Assembly (NCBI GenBank): GCA_018268715.1
Contig: JAFDVZ010000027.1
Span: 43,773-107,772, forward strand
Direction: 5' to 3'
Source of the DNA: Acidobacteriota bacterium
GTDB taxonomy: Bacteria > Acidobacteriota > Terriglobia > Bryobacterales > Bryobacteraceae
DNA length: 64,000 nucleotides
Position 1 is the first letter of the stretch, and the number at the start of each line of letters is the position of its first letter. The translations under genes were made by a program, and so were the position numbers. The notes beneath the pieces are model-generated. The model had not been told where the DNA came from. It searched no databases and was given only the letters and a program-made list of their open reading frames with translations. Below, one piece after another: positions 1 through 9,118 of this stretch.

Positions 1-1404
1 GACGTCGAACTCGGTGATCTGCAGGTCCTTGCCGAACCCCGCGAACTGATCGAACACCTCCATCACGCGGTCCGGCGCGGTCAGGTTCGTATTGAAATGC
101 GCCTGCAGCCCGATTCCGTCGATCGGCGCTCCTCCTTCGAGCATCGTCTTGATGATCGAATAGAACCCGTTAATGTGTTGCATGCTGTAGCCGCCGGACT
201 CGACGTTGTCGTAATCGTTGATGTACAGCTTCGCGCCTGGATCGGCCGCTCGCGCCTGCTGGAACCACGAGATCATCTCCGCGTCGCCCAACGCGGCCTG
301 AACGTCCTTGTTGGTGTAGGGTTCGTTCAGCACATCCCATTCGGTCACCTTGCCGCGGGCGTACGCCATCACCTCCGCGATATGCGTATCGATCCGTTTC
401 CGCAGCGCCGTCGCATCCACTGGGGCAGTCTTGAGCAAAGTCTGGACGTCCTGGGGCAGGTTCGACAGGCCCGGCCAAATCACGTTGTGCCCACGCACCT
501 GCGCAAACCCGTTGCTTGCGAGCCAGGGCAGCATGTAATCGGCCTGAGGCCGCCCCCAGCTTTCGAAAAAGGGCCACTTCAGCGCGTTTTCCGGGACCGC
601 TTTGTTGAAAAGACGTTTCAACGCCGCCCGGTAGTTGGCCCCGTCCGCTCCCGTGTTCTGGAGCGCGTCGCCCGCCACCGCCGTTCCGAAGCCGAACCCG
701 TGACGCCGCATCTTCACCCGCACCCCCGTCCCGGCCATCGGCTTGCCGGCGTCATCCCGCAGCGCCACCACAATGTCGCCCTTGCGGTATCTGTCGATCC
801 GCTGCGCCGCCGCGGTGCGCCACGGAGCGTCCGCGGCGTGTCCGTCGTAGGGCCAGGCCGTCAGGCCCAGCGCTGAGAACGGAACGCCCGGCCCATAGTC
901 GAGAATCGTAAACCCGCCGATCTCGATCTCCTGGTTCGGAAAGGTCGTCCAGAAGCTCAGGTTGTAGCCGCCCGCCGCATAGGTCTGCGCCATCGTGAAC
1001 GGAGCCTCGAAGCGCCTCCACTGGCTCCCGGCGGCCGCGGTGTACGTTACTGACTTGGTGTACGGGGAGACGTTCTGCTCCACCACGAACGTCGTGAAGC
1101 CCATTCCGCCAGCCGGAGCGACGGCCCGCATCCAAAACGCCGCCACCACCACGTCGTCCTGTTTCGCGGCGAGTGTCGCAAAGCATCGCGGACGGATATC
1201 CCAGTCGTTGGCCGTGGCCGGAATCGCCGCGGTCTTCACATGCAGCGCCGTCGAAAACGGCATACCCGAGACGGCTACCGTGGTCAGCGTCCCGGCGCCA
1301 TCCATCCGGTTGAAACAGGCGGTCGGATCGCCGGAGGTCAGCGGAACGGGCGTAGCGGCAAACCCGGCGCCGCACACAACGACGGTAAATAGCAGTCGCA
1401 ACAT
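1..1404 (-). CDS. Secreted GH10 endo-1,4-beta-xylanase, C-terminus cut by window edge
   Basis: The reading frame opens at the ATG at 1404 and runs off the left edge without a stop, giving 468 codons. Residues 1-16 form a hydrophobic signal peptide. Residues about 20-170 look like a beta-sandwich carbohydrate-binding region, and from about 205 the sequence is a GH10 catalytic barrel. The acid/base Glu361 lies in WDVLNEPY and the nucleophile Glu465 lies in ITEFDV at the very edge. GH10 enzymes cleave the xylan backbone with retention of configuration; the substrate is inferred from family. Only the last part of the barrel is missing. A hemerythrin gene and an esterase gene lie divergently next to it, and the esterase would suit xylan side-chain removal. 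Confidence 0.9.
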   Translation of the reverse strand, partial: MLRLLFTVVVCGAGFAATPVPLTSGDPTACFNRMDGAGTLTTVAVSGMPFSTALHVKTAAIPATANDWDIRPRCFATLAAKQDDVVVAAFWMRAVAPAGGMGFTTFVVEQNVSPYTKSVTYTAAAGSQWRRFEAPFTMAQTYAAGGYNLSFWTTFPNQEIEIGGFTILDYGPGVPFSALGLTAWPYDGHAADAPWRTAAAQRIDRYRKGDIVVALRDDAGKPMAGTGVRVKMRRHGFGFGTAVAGDALQNTGADGANYRAALKRLFNKAVPENALKWPFFESWGRPQADYMLPWLASNGFAQVRGHNVIWPGLSNLPQDVQTLLKTAPVDATALRKRIDTHIAEVMAYARGKVTEWDVLNEPYTNKDVQAALGDAEMISWFQQARAADPGAKLYINDYDNVESGGYSMQHINGFYSIIKTMLEGGAPIDGIGLQAHFNTNLTAPDRVMEVFDQFAGFGKDLQITEFDV

Positions 1405-1455
1405 AAGCAAACTATACGTCCTAACGGTCTGCTGCGCGACGCCGATAAGCCTCTT

Positions 1456-1872
1456 GTGAATTCTGCAAACGCAGTCCTTGGACTGGATTGCCCGGGACTG
1501 GATCACGAGCACGACGTCCTGATGAGCCTGATCGCCCGACTCGAGGAAATCGTAGGGCATCCCGATAGCACGGCCCGCCTGAACGAGATTCTGGAGAACC
1601 TCGAACTCTACATCGAGGCGCATTTCGAATACGAGGAGTCCATCATGCGGCGGGTGGGCTTTCCGTGCGTCGACGAGCACTCCAAACAGCATCAGGACAT
1701 GCGCCAGCACCTGCGCAGCCTGAGCGCGCTGGCGGGCGGAGGCTTCGCAGTGCCGCCCGAACACGCCATCCAACTCGTGGAGGGCTGGCTCAACTGGCAC
1801 CTCGACGGCGCCGACCGGCGGCTATCGGACTTCCTGAAGGAGCGTCGGATCGACCTCTCTAAGTTCGTGTGA
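1456..1872 (+). CDS. Bacteriohemerythrin-type diiron protein
   Basis: This 138-residue single-domain protein carries the full hemerythrin ligand pattern: His in LDHEHD near residue 17, His/Glu in HFEYEE near residue 55, His pairs in DEHSKQHQDM near 74-78, and WLNWHLDGAD near 113-118. Members of the family bind O2 reversibly at a non-heme diiron centre, and proposed roles are oxygen storage, delivery or sensing. There is no signal peptide, so it is cytosolic. Translation probably starts at the GTG at 1456. It lies 52 bp from the divergent xylanase start and ends 15 bp before the esterase gene. It may share a transcript with the esterase, but no functional link is evident. Confidence 0.88.
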   Translation: MNSANAVLGLDCPGLDHEHDVLMSLIARLEEIVGHPDSTARLNEILENLELYIEAHFEYEESIMRRVGFPCVDEHSKQHQDMRQHLRSLSALAGGGFAVPPEHAIQLVEGWLNWHLDGADRRLSDFLKERRIDLSKFV

Positions 1873-3054
<1,182 letters not shown>

Positions 3055-3088
3055 GCCCGCGCGAGTGTGACACACTCACAGTGAAACC

Positions 3089-3988
3089 ATGACTTTGTAC
3101 GGCGGCATCGAAGCCGGTGGCACCAAGTTCGTCTGCGGCGTCGGAACCGGCCCCGGCGACCTCGCCACAACCCAGTTCCCCACCACCTCTCCCGAAGAGA
3201 CCACGCGCGCGGCCATCGACTTTTTCCGTCAAACCGCCGGCGGCAAACTGGCCGCCGTGGGCATCGCCTCGTTCGGCCCCGTGGACCTTCATCCCGAATC
3301 GCCCACCTACGGCTGCATCACCTCGACCCCCAAACTCGGCTGGCAGAACTTCGACCTGGCCGGCACGGTGGCGCGGGCCCTCGAAGTACCTGTGGGGTTC
3401 GACACGGACGTGAACGGCGCCGCGCTCGGCGAAACCCGTTGGGGCGCCGCGCAGGGTCTATCCGACAGCGTCTACCTCACCGTGGGCACGGGCATCGGCG
3501 GAGGCGCCATCGTCCACCGACAGGTGTTGCACGGCATGCTCCACCCGGAAATGGGCCACATCCGCATCCCGCACGATCTCGTTAAGGACCCCTACGCCGG
3601 CTGTTGCCCCTTCCACGGCGATTGTCTGGAAGGTCTGGCCAGCGGGCCCGCCATCGAGCAGCGCTGGGGCAAGCCCGCGCGCGAACTCGGGCCCGACCAT
3701 GAAGCCTGGGTCCTCGAGGCCCGCTATCTGGCCCTCGCGTTGAACTCCTGGGTGTGCTCGCTCTCGCCCAAGCGCTTCGTGCTGGGCGGCGGCGTCATGA
3801 ACCAGCTCCACCTGTTCCCCATGATCCGCCGCGAACTGGCGGGAATCCTGAATGGCTACATCCGCACCGGCGAGATCATCAACGGCTTGAACGATTACGT
3901 AGTGCCGCCGAAGCTGGGCGGGCACGCCGGAGTGCTCGGGTCGTTGGTGTTGGCCGACCTGGCGCTCGCGTCGAAGTCTGGAAAGTAA
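3089..3988 (+). CDS. ROK-family sugar kinase, fructokinase-like
   Basis: The 299-residue protein begins with the ROK phosphate-binding motif GGIEAGGTKFV. Its central Zn-type motif HPEMGH...CCPFHGDCLEGLASG near residues 155-192 is typical of the YdhR/ScrK fructokinase subgroup. A second ATP-site element, LGGGVM, is near residue 233. It probably phosphorylates fructose or a related hexose at C6 using ATP in the cytoplasm. The stop is separated from the next ATG (3990) by a single base, implying co-transcription with the VWFA and LacD-like genes. Assignment to fructose rather than glucose or mannose is by subgroup similarity only. Confidence 0.87.
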   Translation: MTLYGGIEAGGTKFVCGVGTGPGDLATTQFPTTSPEETTRAAIDFFRQTAGGKLAAVGIASFGPVDLHPESPTYGCITSTPKLGWQNFDLAGTVARALEVPVGFDTDVNGAALGETRWGAAQGLSDSVYLTVGTGIGGGAIVHRQVLHGMLHPEMGHIRIPHDLVKDPYAGCCPFHGDCLEGLASGPAIEQRWGKPARELGPDHEAWVLEARYLALALNSWVCSLSPKRFVLGGGVMNQLHLFPMIRRELAGILNGYIRTGEIINGLNDYVVPPKLGGHAGVLGSLVLADLALASKSGK

Positions 3989-3989
3989 C

Positions 3990-4964
3990 ATGCGTCTCGC
4001 CGTCCTGTTGCTGTCGGGCGGCGCCCTGCTCGCGCAGGAAACGACGTTTCGCACCACTGTTCCCGTGGTCATCGCGCCCGCCACGGTCACCGACGCCAAA
4101 GGCAGGTATATCGACGGGCTGTCGGCCGGCGACTTCACCGTCCTCGACGACGACAAGCCCCGGCGCTTCCAACTCGACACCTCCGACACGCTGCTCACGC
4201 CCATGACCGTGGTCGTCGCCATCCAGGCCAACAGCACCGCGCCCGCCGCCATTCTCCGAATCCGCAAGATCGGCAGCATGATCGAGCCGCTGGTGACCGG
4301 CGAGCGGGGCAGCGCGGCCGTGCTCGCCTTCGGACACGAAATCAAACTGGTGCAGGATTTCACCAACGACGCCGACAAACTGACTCGCGCCTTTCGTGGA
4401 ATCAAGACGCAATCCGGCCGCGCCGCCGTCATGATCGACGCCGTCGCCGAAGGCGTTCGCATGTTCGACGCGCGGCCCGCCAACGAACGGCGCGTCATCT
4501 TCGTCATCAGCGAAAGCAAGGACCGCGGCAGCAAGGCGAAACTCGAGGAAGTGGTCAGGAAGGTGGAGGCGAACGGCGTCGCGGTCTATCCGATCGTGTT
4601 CTCGGCCTACTCCTCGCCCTGGATCACCAAGGCGAGCGATCTTCCCCCCTCCGAAGGCGGCATGGACCTGATCGCCGCCATCCAGGAGTTGGCGCGCCTC
4701 GGTAAGGCCGACGCCTCGCAGTTATTGTCGAACTACTCGGGCGGCCGGCGCGTCTGGTTCGGCACTCAGCGTGGACTCGAAGGAATCGTCACCAGTCTCG
4801 GCGAGGAGTTGCACAGCCAGTACATCTTCAGTTACACGCCGGTGGAATGCTCGCCGGGGTTACACAAGATCCAGGTGCGGGTGAAAGGGCGTCCGGAGGC
4901 GGTGGTGCGGGCGCGATACGGATATTGGACCGACGAACAGGCGTGCAAGACAAGCGCGCCCTAA
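3990..4964 (+). CDS. Secreted VWFA-related acidobacterial-domain protein
   Basis: The 324-residue protein has an 11-14 residue signal peptide. An N-terminal segment follows with the wording 'VTDAKGRYIDGLSAGDFTVLDD', characteristic of the VWFA-related domain named from Acidobacteria (TIGR03436-type). A von Willebrand A fold spans about residues 65-250, with the end of the family signature 'QYIFSYTP...GLHKIQVRVKGR' near the C-terminus. The metal-ion-dependent adhesion site is poorly conserved because DxSxS is not evident. The function is unknown; family members are exported and may bind partners at the cell surface. The gene lies one base after the kinase and 6 bases before the LacD-like aldolase, yet no metabolic link is obvious. 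Confidence 0.85.
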   Translation: MRLAVLLLSGGALLAQETTFRTTVPVVIAPATVTDAKGRYIDGLSAGDFTVLDDDKPRRFQLDTSDTLLTPMTVVVAIQANSTAPAAILRIRKIGSMIEPLVTGERGSAAVLAFGHEIKLVQDFTNDADKLTRAFRGIKTQSGRAAVMIDAVAEGVRMFDARPANERRVIFVISESKDRGSKAKLEEVVRKVEANGVAVYPIVFSAYSSPWITKASDLPPSEGGMDLIAAIQELARLGKADASQLLSNYSGGRRVWFGTQRGLEGIVTSLGEELHSQYIFSYTPVECSPGLHKIQVRVKGRPEAVVRARYGYWTDEQACKTSAP

Positions 4965-4970
4965 CCAGTT

Positions 4971-5963
4971 ATGAACCTGTCTGAAGCGAAGCGGGCCCGG
5001 CTAGAGGCCCTATCTAACTCCCGCGGTGTGATCGCCGCCGTGGCCGTCGATCAGCGCAAGAGCCTGCGGCGGATGCTGGGTGGTTGCGCGGCGCTGCCCG
5101 ATTCGGCCATCTCCGACGCCCGGTTGGGCGAGTTCAAATCGGCCGTCACGCGCGGCCTGTCCCCGCACGCCAGCGCGATCCTGGTCGACCCGGAGTACGG
5201 CGCCGCCGCGTTCAGCGAGCGCGCCCCCGCCTGCGGTCTGATCGCGACCTATGAAATGGACGGCTTCGAGAATCCGCGCCCTCATCGCATGCTCGCGCTG
5301 TTGCCGCGCTTCTCGGCGGCCCGTCTGAGGGAGATGGGCGCCGACGCCGTGAAGATCCTGCTGTCCTACTCGCTAGAAGACGACGCGAACGAGGAAAAGC
5401 GGGTCCTGATCGAGCGCATCGGGTGCGAGTGTGAAGCGGCCGGATTGGCCTTCTTCCTCGAACCGGTGAGTTACGATCCGGACGGACTCGATCCCAGGAG
5501 CGTCGAATACGCGCGCCTGAAGCCCCACATCGTCACCGACATCATGCGGGAGTTCTCCAAGGACATATATAAGGTGGACGTCCTCAAGGTGGAGTTCCCC
5601 GTGAACGCGTCCTACGTCGAGGGCAGTCCGGTGTTTGAAGGGCCCGCGGCCTACTCCATGGGCGAAGCGCTCGCCTGGTTCCGCGAAGCGGACGCCGCTG
5701 CCTCGCGCCCTTACATCTACCTGAGCGCCGGTGTCCGCGCGGAGCATTTCCGAGCCTCGCTGGGCATGGCGGCGGAATCGGGCTCGCGTTACTCCGGCGT
5801 GCTATGCGGACGCGCCACCTGGCAGGATGGCGCGCCCGTCTATATGCGCGAAGGATTGCCGGCGTTCGAGCGTTGGCTCGCCGCCGAGGGCGTGGGGAAC
5901 ATCCAGGCCATCAACGCATGCCTGGAAGCTGCCACGCCCTGGTCCCATCGCCTTCACTCGTAA
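4971..5963 (+). CDS. LacD-type class I tagatose-1,6-bisphosphate aldolase-like protein
   Basis: The 330-residue length matches LacD (about 325). The N-terminal AVDQRKSLRRML and the strand DVLKVEFPVN are hallmark LacD segments, and Lys206 in the latter is the expected Schiff-base lysine. The family cleaves tagatose 1,6-bisphosphate (and often other ketohexose bisphosphates) to dihydroxyacetone phosphate and glyceraldehyde 3-phosphate. Its 3' end overlaps the convergent beta-galactosidase gene by 10 bp. Together with that galactosidase, the ROK kinase and the RpiB/LacAB-type isomerase at 12387, it suggests a partial tagatose-type route. No LacC kinase is seen. Confidence 0.85.
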   Translation: MNLSEAKRARLEALSNSRGVIAAVAVDQRKSLRRMLGGCAALPDSAISDARLGEFKSAVTRGLSPHASAILVDPEYGAAAFSERAPACGLIATYEMDGFENPRPHRMLALLPRFSAARLREMGADAVKILLSYSLEDDANEEKRVLIERIGCECEAAGLAFFLEPVSYDPDGLDPRSVEYARLKPHIVTDIMREFSKDIYKVDVLKVEFPVNASYVEGSPVFEGPAAYSMGEALAWFREADAAASRPYIYLSAGVRAEHFRASLGMAAESGSRYSGVLCGRATWQDGAPVYMREGLPAFERWLAAEGVGNIQAINACLEAATPWSHRLHS

Positions 5964-7546
5964 CGGTACACCGCGCAGCGTGAGATGCTGAGCCCCTGCG
6001 GCGAAAATCGCCAGCGTTGTCCCTGGTCGTTTTCATCGCCATTCAGGCGCCGTCCGGCCACCCACTTGCCGGCCTTGAATTCGCCTTCGTCCACCGTGGC
6101 GATGCCCGCGATCTTCGGCCCCGGCGTCTTCGGCGTGAAGGCTACGCGGAACCCCGTGCCCGCTCCGATGAACTCGCCCGGCCCCGTGGCGATGACGATC
6201 CCGTGGCCCGACGTGGCGGTCATTCCGAAGATGCTGTCGATCTGGATGTCGAGCTCATAGCCTCCCATCTCGGCCTTCACCGAAGGGTGCTCCTTATCGA
6301 GCAGGAACCCGGTGATTTCGCCCTTGCCCTGGTGCTCCAGAATCGCTGGCGCCAGTTGCTCGAGCACCGCGTAGGCTTTGCCGAGCGGCGCCTTCTCCCA
6401 TTCCGCAATCGAGTCGACCGCGAACGGTGACGTGCCGATGGCGTCATGCTGTCCGATGGCGTAGAAGACGTTGCGAGCGCCGCTTGCGTCGCGCATCATC
6501 TCGGGGATGAACAGCGGGTTCCCGCGATGGACATAGCGGCGGCACCACTCGGCGAAATTCGTCTGGTAGATGTCCGGCGTCAGCACGTCGATCTGGGTTC
6601 CGGCGGCGCGCCACACATCCAGCACATGGGGCAGGGGACCGCCGCTGGGCCACTCGCCCGGCTTCTTGTCGGGTGAACTCAGCCACGTGTTGACGTACAT
6701 CGGAATCGGGTATTCGGCCTTGCCCGCGGCAGTCACTTTGTCGACATAGCTCGCATAGTTCCAGGCCATGAAGATCTCATCGGTGGCGGGGCCTGCGCCG
6801 AACATCTGCTCCCAGGTCCCGGTGGTGCGGAACCCGCCCGCCTCCCAGCGCCGTTTCAAATCTGGATAGAGGCTATCCTTGCCCCTGGACAACGCATCCA
6901 CGAGCTTCTGGGGAACAGGCTGCGCGAAGGCGGCATTGGCGGGCGCCGAGTGGTCGCGAGAATCGCCGAGCACGCCCACCTCGTTCTCCACCTGAACCAT
7001 GATGACGGTATGGTCGTGGCCGTCCACCTCGCGGACATGCCGCATGAGGGCGGCGAACGCCTTCGCGTCCGCATCCTGGCTGGCCTTCACCACAGTCGAA
7101 AGCACCTCCACGGTGCGACCGTCCGAGTATTGAACGCGTCCGAAGCGCTTATAGTCCTTCTTCACCCACACCGGAATGTAGCTGGACATCCCGTTCTTCC
7201 AACTGCCGAACCACAAAAACACGAGCCGCAGATGATGTCGCCGCGCCCCATCGATCAGCCCGTCGACGAGCCGGAAATCGAAGCGGCCCTCTTCCGGTTC
7301 GATCAGTTCCCAGGACACGCCGGCCAGCACGGTGTTGAAGTGCATCCCGACCATGCGCTCCCAGATCGGGTTCATGTAATCGATGCTCGACGAGCTCGAA
7401 TTGTGGAGTTCGCCTCCGAGAATGAGGAACGGGCTGCCATCGACGATCAACTGCGTCGCCGAGCCCTGTTTTTGCAGATGAGGGATTTGCGATTGCGCCA
7501 CGAGGAGGGCGCTCACGGACAAGGTGAGTAGAATGTGCCGAAGCAT
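5954..7546 (-). CDS. Secreted GH35-type beta-galactosidase-like glycoside hydrolase (DUF5597-like)
   Basis: This 530-residue protein has a signal peptide (residues 1-18) and a GH35/GH42-like barrel. The acid/base Glu189 lies in VQVENEV and the nucleophile Glu349 in FIPEMM. The C-terminal third (about 390-530) is a beta-domain with 'GYELDIQIDSIFG' as in DUF5597-containing GH35 proteins. It probably hydrolyses terminal beta-galactosides outside the cytoplasm. It converges on the LacD-like gene with a 10-bp overlap and follows the ADPRH-fold gene by 85 bp on the same strand, so it may be part of the minus-strand sugar operon. The exact substrate cannot be read from sequence. Confidence 0.87.
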   Translation of the reverse strand: MLRHILLTLSVSALLVAQSQIPHLQKQGSATQLIVDGSPFLILGGELHNSSSSSIDYMNPIWERMVGMHFNTVLAGVSWELIEPEEGRFDFRLVDGLIDGARRHHLRLVFLWFGSWKNGMSSYIPVWVKKDYKRFGRVQYSDGRTVEVLSTVVKASQDADAKAFAALMRHVREVDGHDHTVIMVQVENEVGVLGDSRDHSAPANAAFAQPVPQKLVDALSRGKDSLYPDLKRRWEAGGFRTTGTWEQMFGAGPATDEIFMAWNYASYVDKVTAAGKAEYPIPMYVNTWLSSPDKKPGEWPSGGPLPHVLDVWRAAGTQIDVLTPDIYQTNFAEWCRRYVHRGNPLFIPEMMRDASGARNVFYAIGQHDAIGTSPFAVDSIAEWEKAPLGKAYAVLEQLAPAILEHQGKGEITGFLLDKEHPSVKAEMGGYELDIQIDSIFGMTATSGHGIVIATGPGEFIGAGTGFRVAFTPKTPGPKIAGIATVDEGEFKAGKWVAGRRLNGDENDQGQRWRFSPQGLSISRCAVYRYE

Positions 7547-7631
7547 GACGCTGCCATTATATGGCGCGCCTGCTCGCCATCCCAGGGGCGGGCGTGGAGA
7601 GGGGCCGCCTCGCCCCCCTCCCGCAACCCGG

Positions 7632-9104
7632 TTATGTCCACAACTTCATGCTTTGCGCGGGCTTCTCGAGCCCCGCCTCCACGGCCTTCTTGCGAATCGC
7701 CTCACCCGCCGGAAAAGGCGCTTCGAAGAACATCACTTGAAGCACTCTCGGATACTCCTTCAAGGCGTCCAGGGCCTGCCGCCATTCCTTTGGATGCGCC
7801 TGTCTCAACTCGGGCGCCAGGTCGAGACAGATCGCCAGGTATGCGCCCCGCGCCCTCTCCTGCGCATTGACGCCGCTCGCCACGCTCTTCGCAATCGACC
7901 GCTTCAACTCCGCGCGCAATGCGGTGTACTGTTTCTTCGGATCGGCCAGCGGCTCGACATTGGCCGCCGTTTCGGTCTTGATGCGGTAAACCGTCTGGCC
8001 CTTCAAGGTGGTCAGCGCGCCGCCATGCTCGGCGATATTCAGGCGAGCCAGCGCCACCATGCGATCGCTATAACTGGTGATCGTCTCGCCGTCCGGCATG
8101 TTATCCCGGCTGGTGTTCCGATACAGGTCCTTGATATCCCAACCCTGGCTCTTCAGCGCCTTGTAACCCTTCATCACTCCGAGAATCGTCCCCGAAGTGG
8201 CCGCATTGTTGTCGGCGTCCCATCCGAGATTGAAGGCGCTTCGCACCGTCTGCACGAAGTCGCCGTCGCCATACTGCAAGGCCGCGATGGTGGAAGCCCC
8301 GTTCAGCCACACCCCGTTGCGATCCCGCATGTCGTGGCCGCCGAACTTGCAGTACTTATCCTTGGTCAATTTGCGAGTCACCCGCCAGTCGCGAGGATTC
8401 TCCCTCCACCACCGCCGCACATCGGTCACGATCTCCCGCATCACGCTCCTTGAATCGACGGAAGCCGCTCCGGCATCCAGGATCTTCTCCATGTCGTTGG
8501 TGAAGAAGGCTGCGGCGATCATTGCGGCCATCATCTGCGCGGCCTGCACGGCCTCGCCGTCGACGCTCACATGCGTGTAATGCGAACCGATGCGCGCCGC
8601 CGTTTGCGGCATTCCGGGCGAAATCAGACCCCAACTCTCGCTCACAAACTGCCCCGAGAGGTTGAAATCCGCCCAAGGGTTGATCTCGAGGCGGCCCGTC
8701 AGCGGCGGCTCCACGCCGATATCCAGAATCTGGCGCAGGTACAGGTGTGAGCACCAGATCCGCCGGTTGATATGTTGCTTCCACACCTCGGCCACCCGAG
8801 GATACGGAATCATCACCTGCTTCGAACGCTCCATCTCGACGATGTACGGCCACTCAACGTCCGTGTCATCGTCGGTCCAGGCGCCGTCCGGAAGCGACGG
8901 CGTATATTGCTCCACGTTGCCCGGCTCGAGAATGTACTTCATCTCGTGCTTCAGGCCGTTCAAGTCCCCGATCACCTGCCCGAGAAATCCGCCGCGGACC
9001 TTATCGTCGATGAGATCCGCGGGAATCTCCACCGCGCCCTTGCTTCGAGTCTGAGCCAGCGCGGGCAAGCCCGCCGCCAGAGTTAGGAAGTGTCGTCTCT
9101 GCAC
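7632..9104 (-). CDS. Exported ADP-ribosylglycohydrolase-fold protein (paralogue 1)
   Basis: The 490-residue protein begins with a Tat-like signal (QRRHFLTLAAG). The ADP-ribosylglycohydrolase/DraG fold follows. The first metal motif is TDDDTD at residues 77-82, and the second, GWDADNNAATSG, lies near residue 290; both supply the Mg2+ ligands in the family. DraG-type enzymes hydrolyse N- or O-glycosidic bonds of ADP-ribose, but exported members clustered with sugar genes have no established substrate, and a glycoside is plausible. It lies 14 bp downstream of the Oar-like receptor gene, consistent with one operon. A second paralogue sits at 17888 on the other side of the regulator. Confidence 0.83.
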   Translation of the reverse strand: MQRRHFLTLAAGLPALAQTRSKGAVEIPADLIDDKVRGGFLGQVIGDLNGLKHEMKYILEPGNVEQYTPSLPDGAWTDDDTDVEWPYIVEMERSKQVMIPYPRVAEVWKQHINRRIWCSHLYLRQILDIGVEPPLTGRLEINPWADFNLSGQFVSESWGLISPGMPQTAARIGSHYTHVSVDGEAVQAAQMMAAMIAAAFFTNDMEKILDAGAASVDSRSVMREIVTDVRRWWRENPRDWRVTRKLTKDKYCKFGGHDMRDRNGVWLNGASTIAALQYGDGDFVQTVRSAFNLGWDADNNAATSGTILGVMKGYKALKSQGWDIKDLYRNTSRDNMPDGETITSYSDRMVALARLNIAEHGGALTTLKGQTVYRIKTETAANVEPLADPKKQYTALRAELKRSIAKSVASGVNAQERARGAYLAICLDLAPELRQAHPKEWRQALDALKEYPRVLQVMFFEAPFPAGEAIRKKAVEAGLEKPAQSMKLWT

Positions 9105-9118
9105 GATATCTCAGCTCC

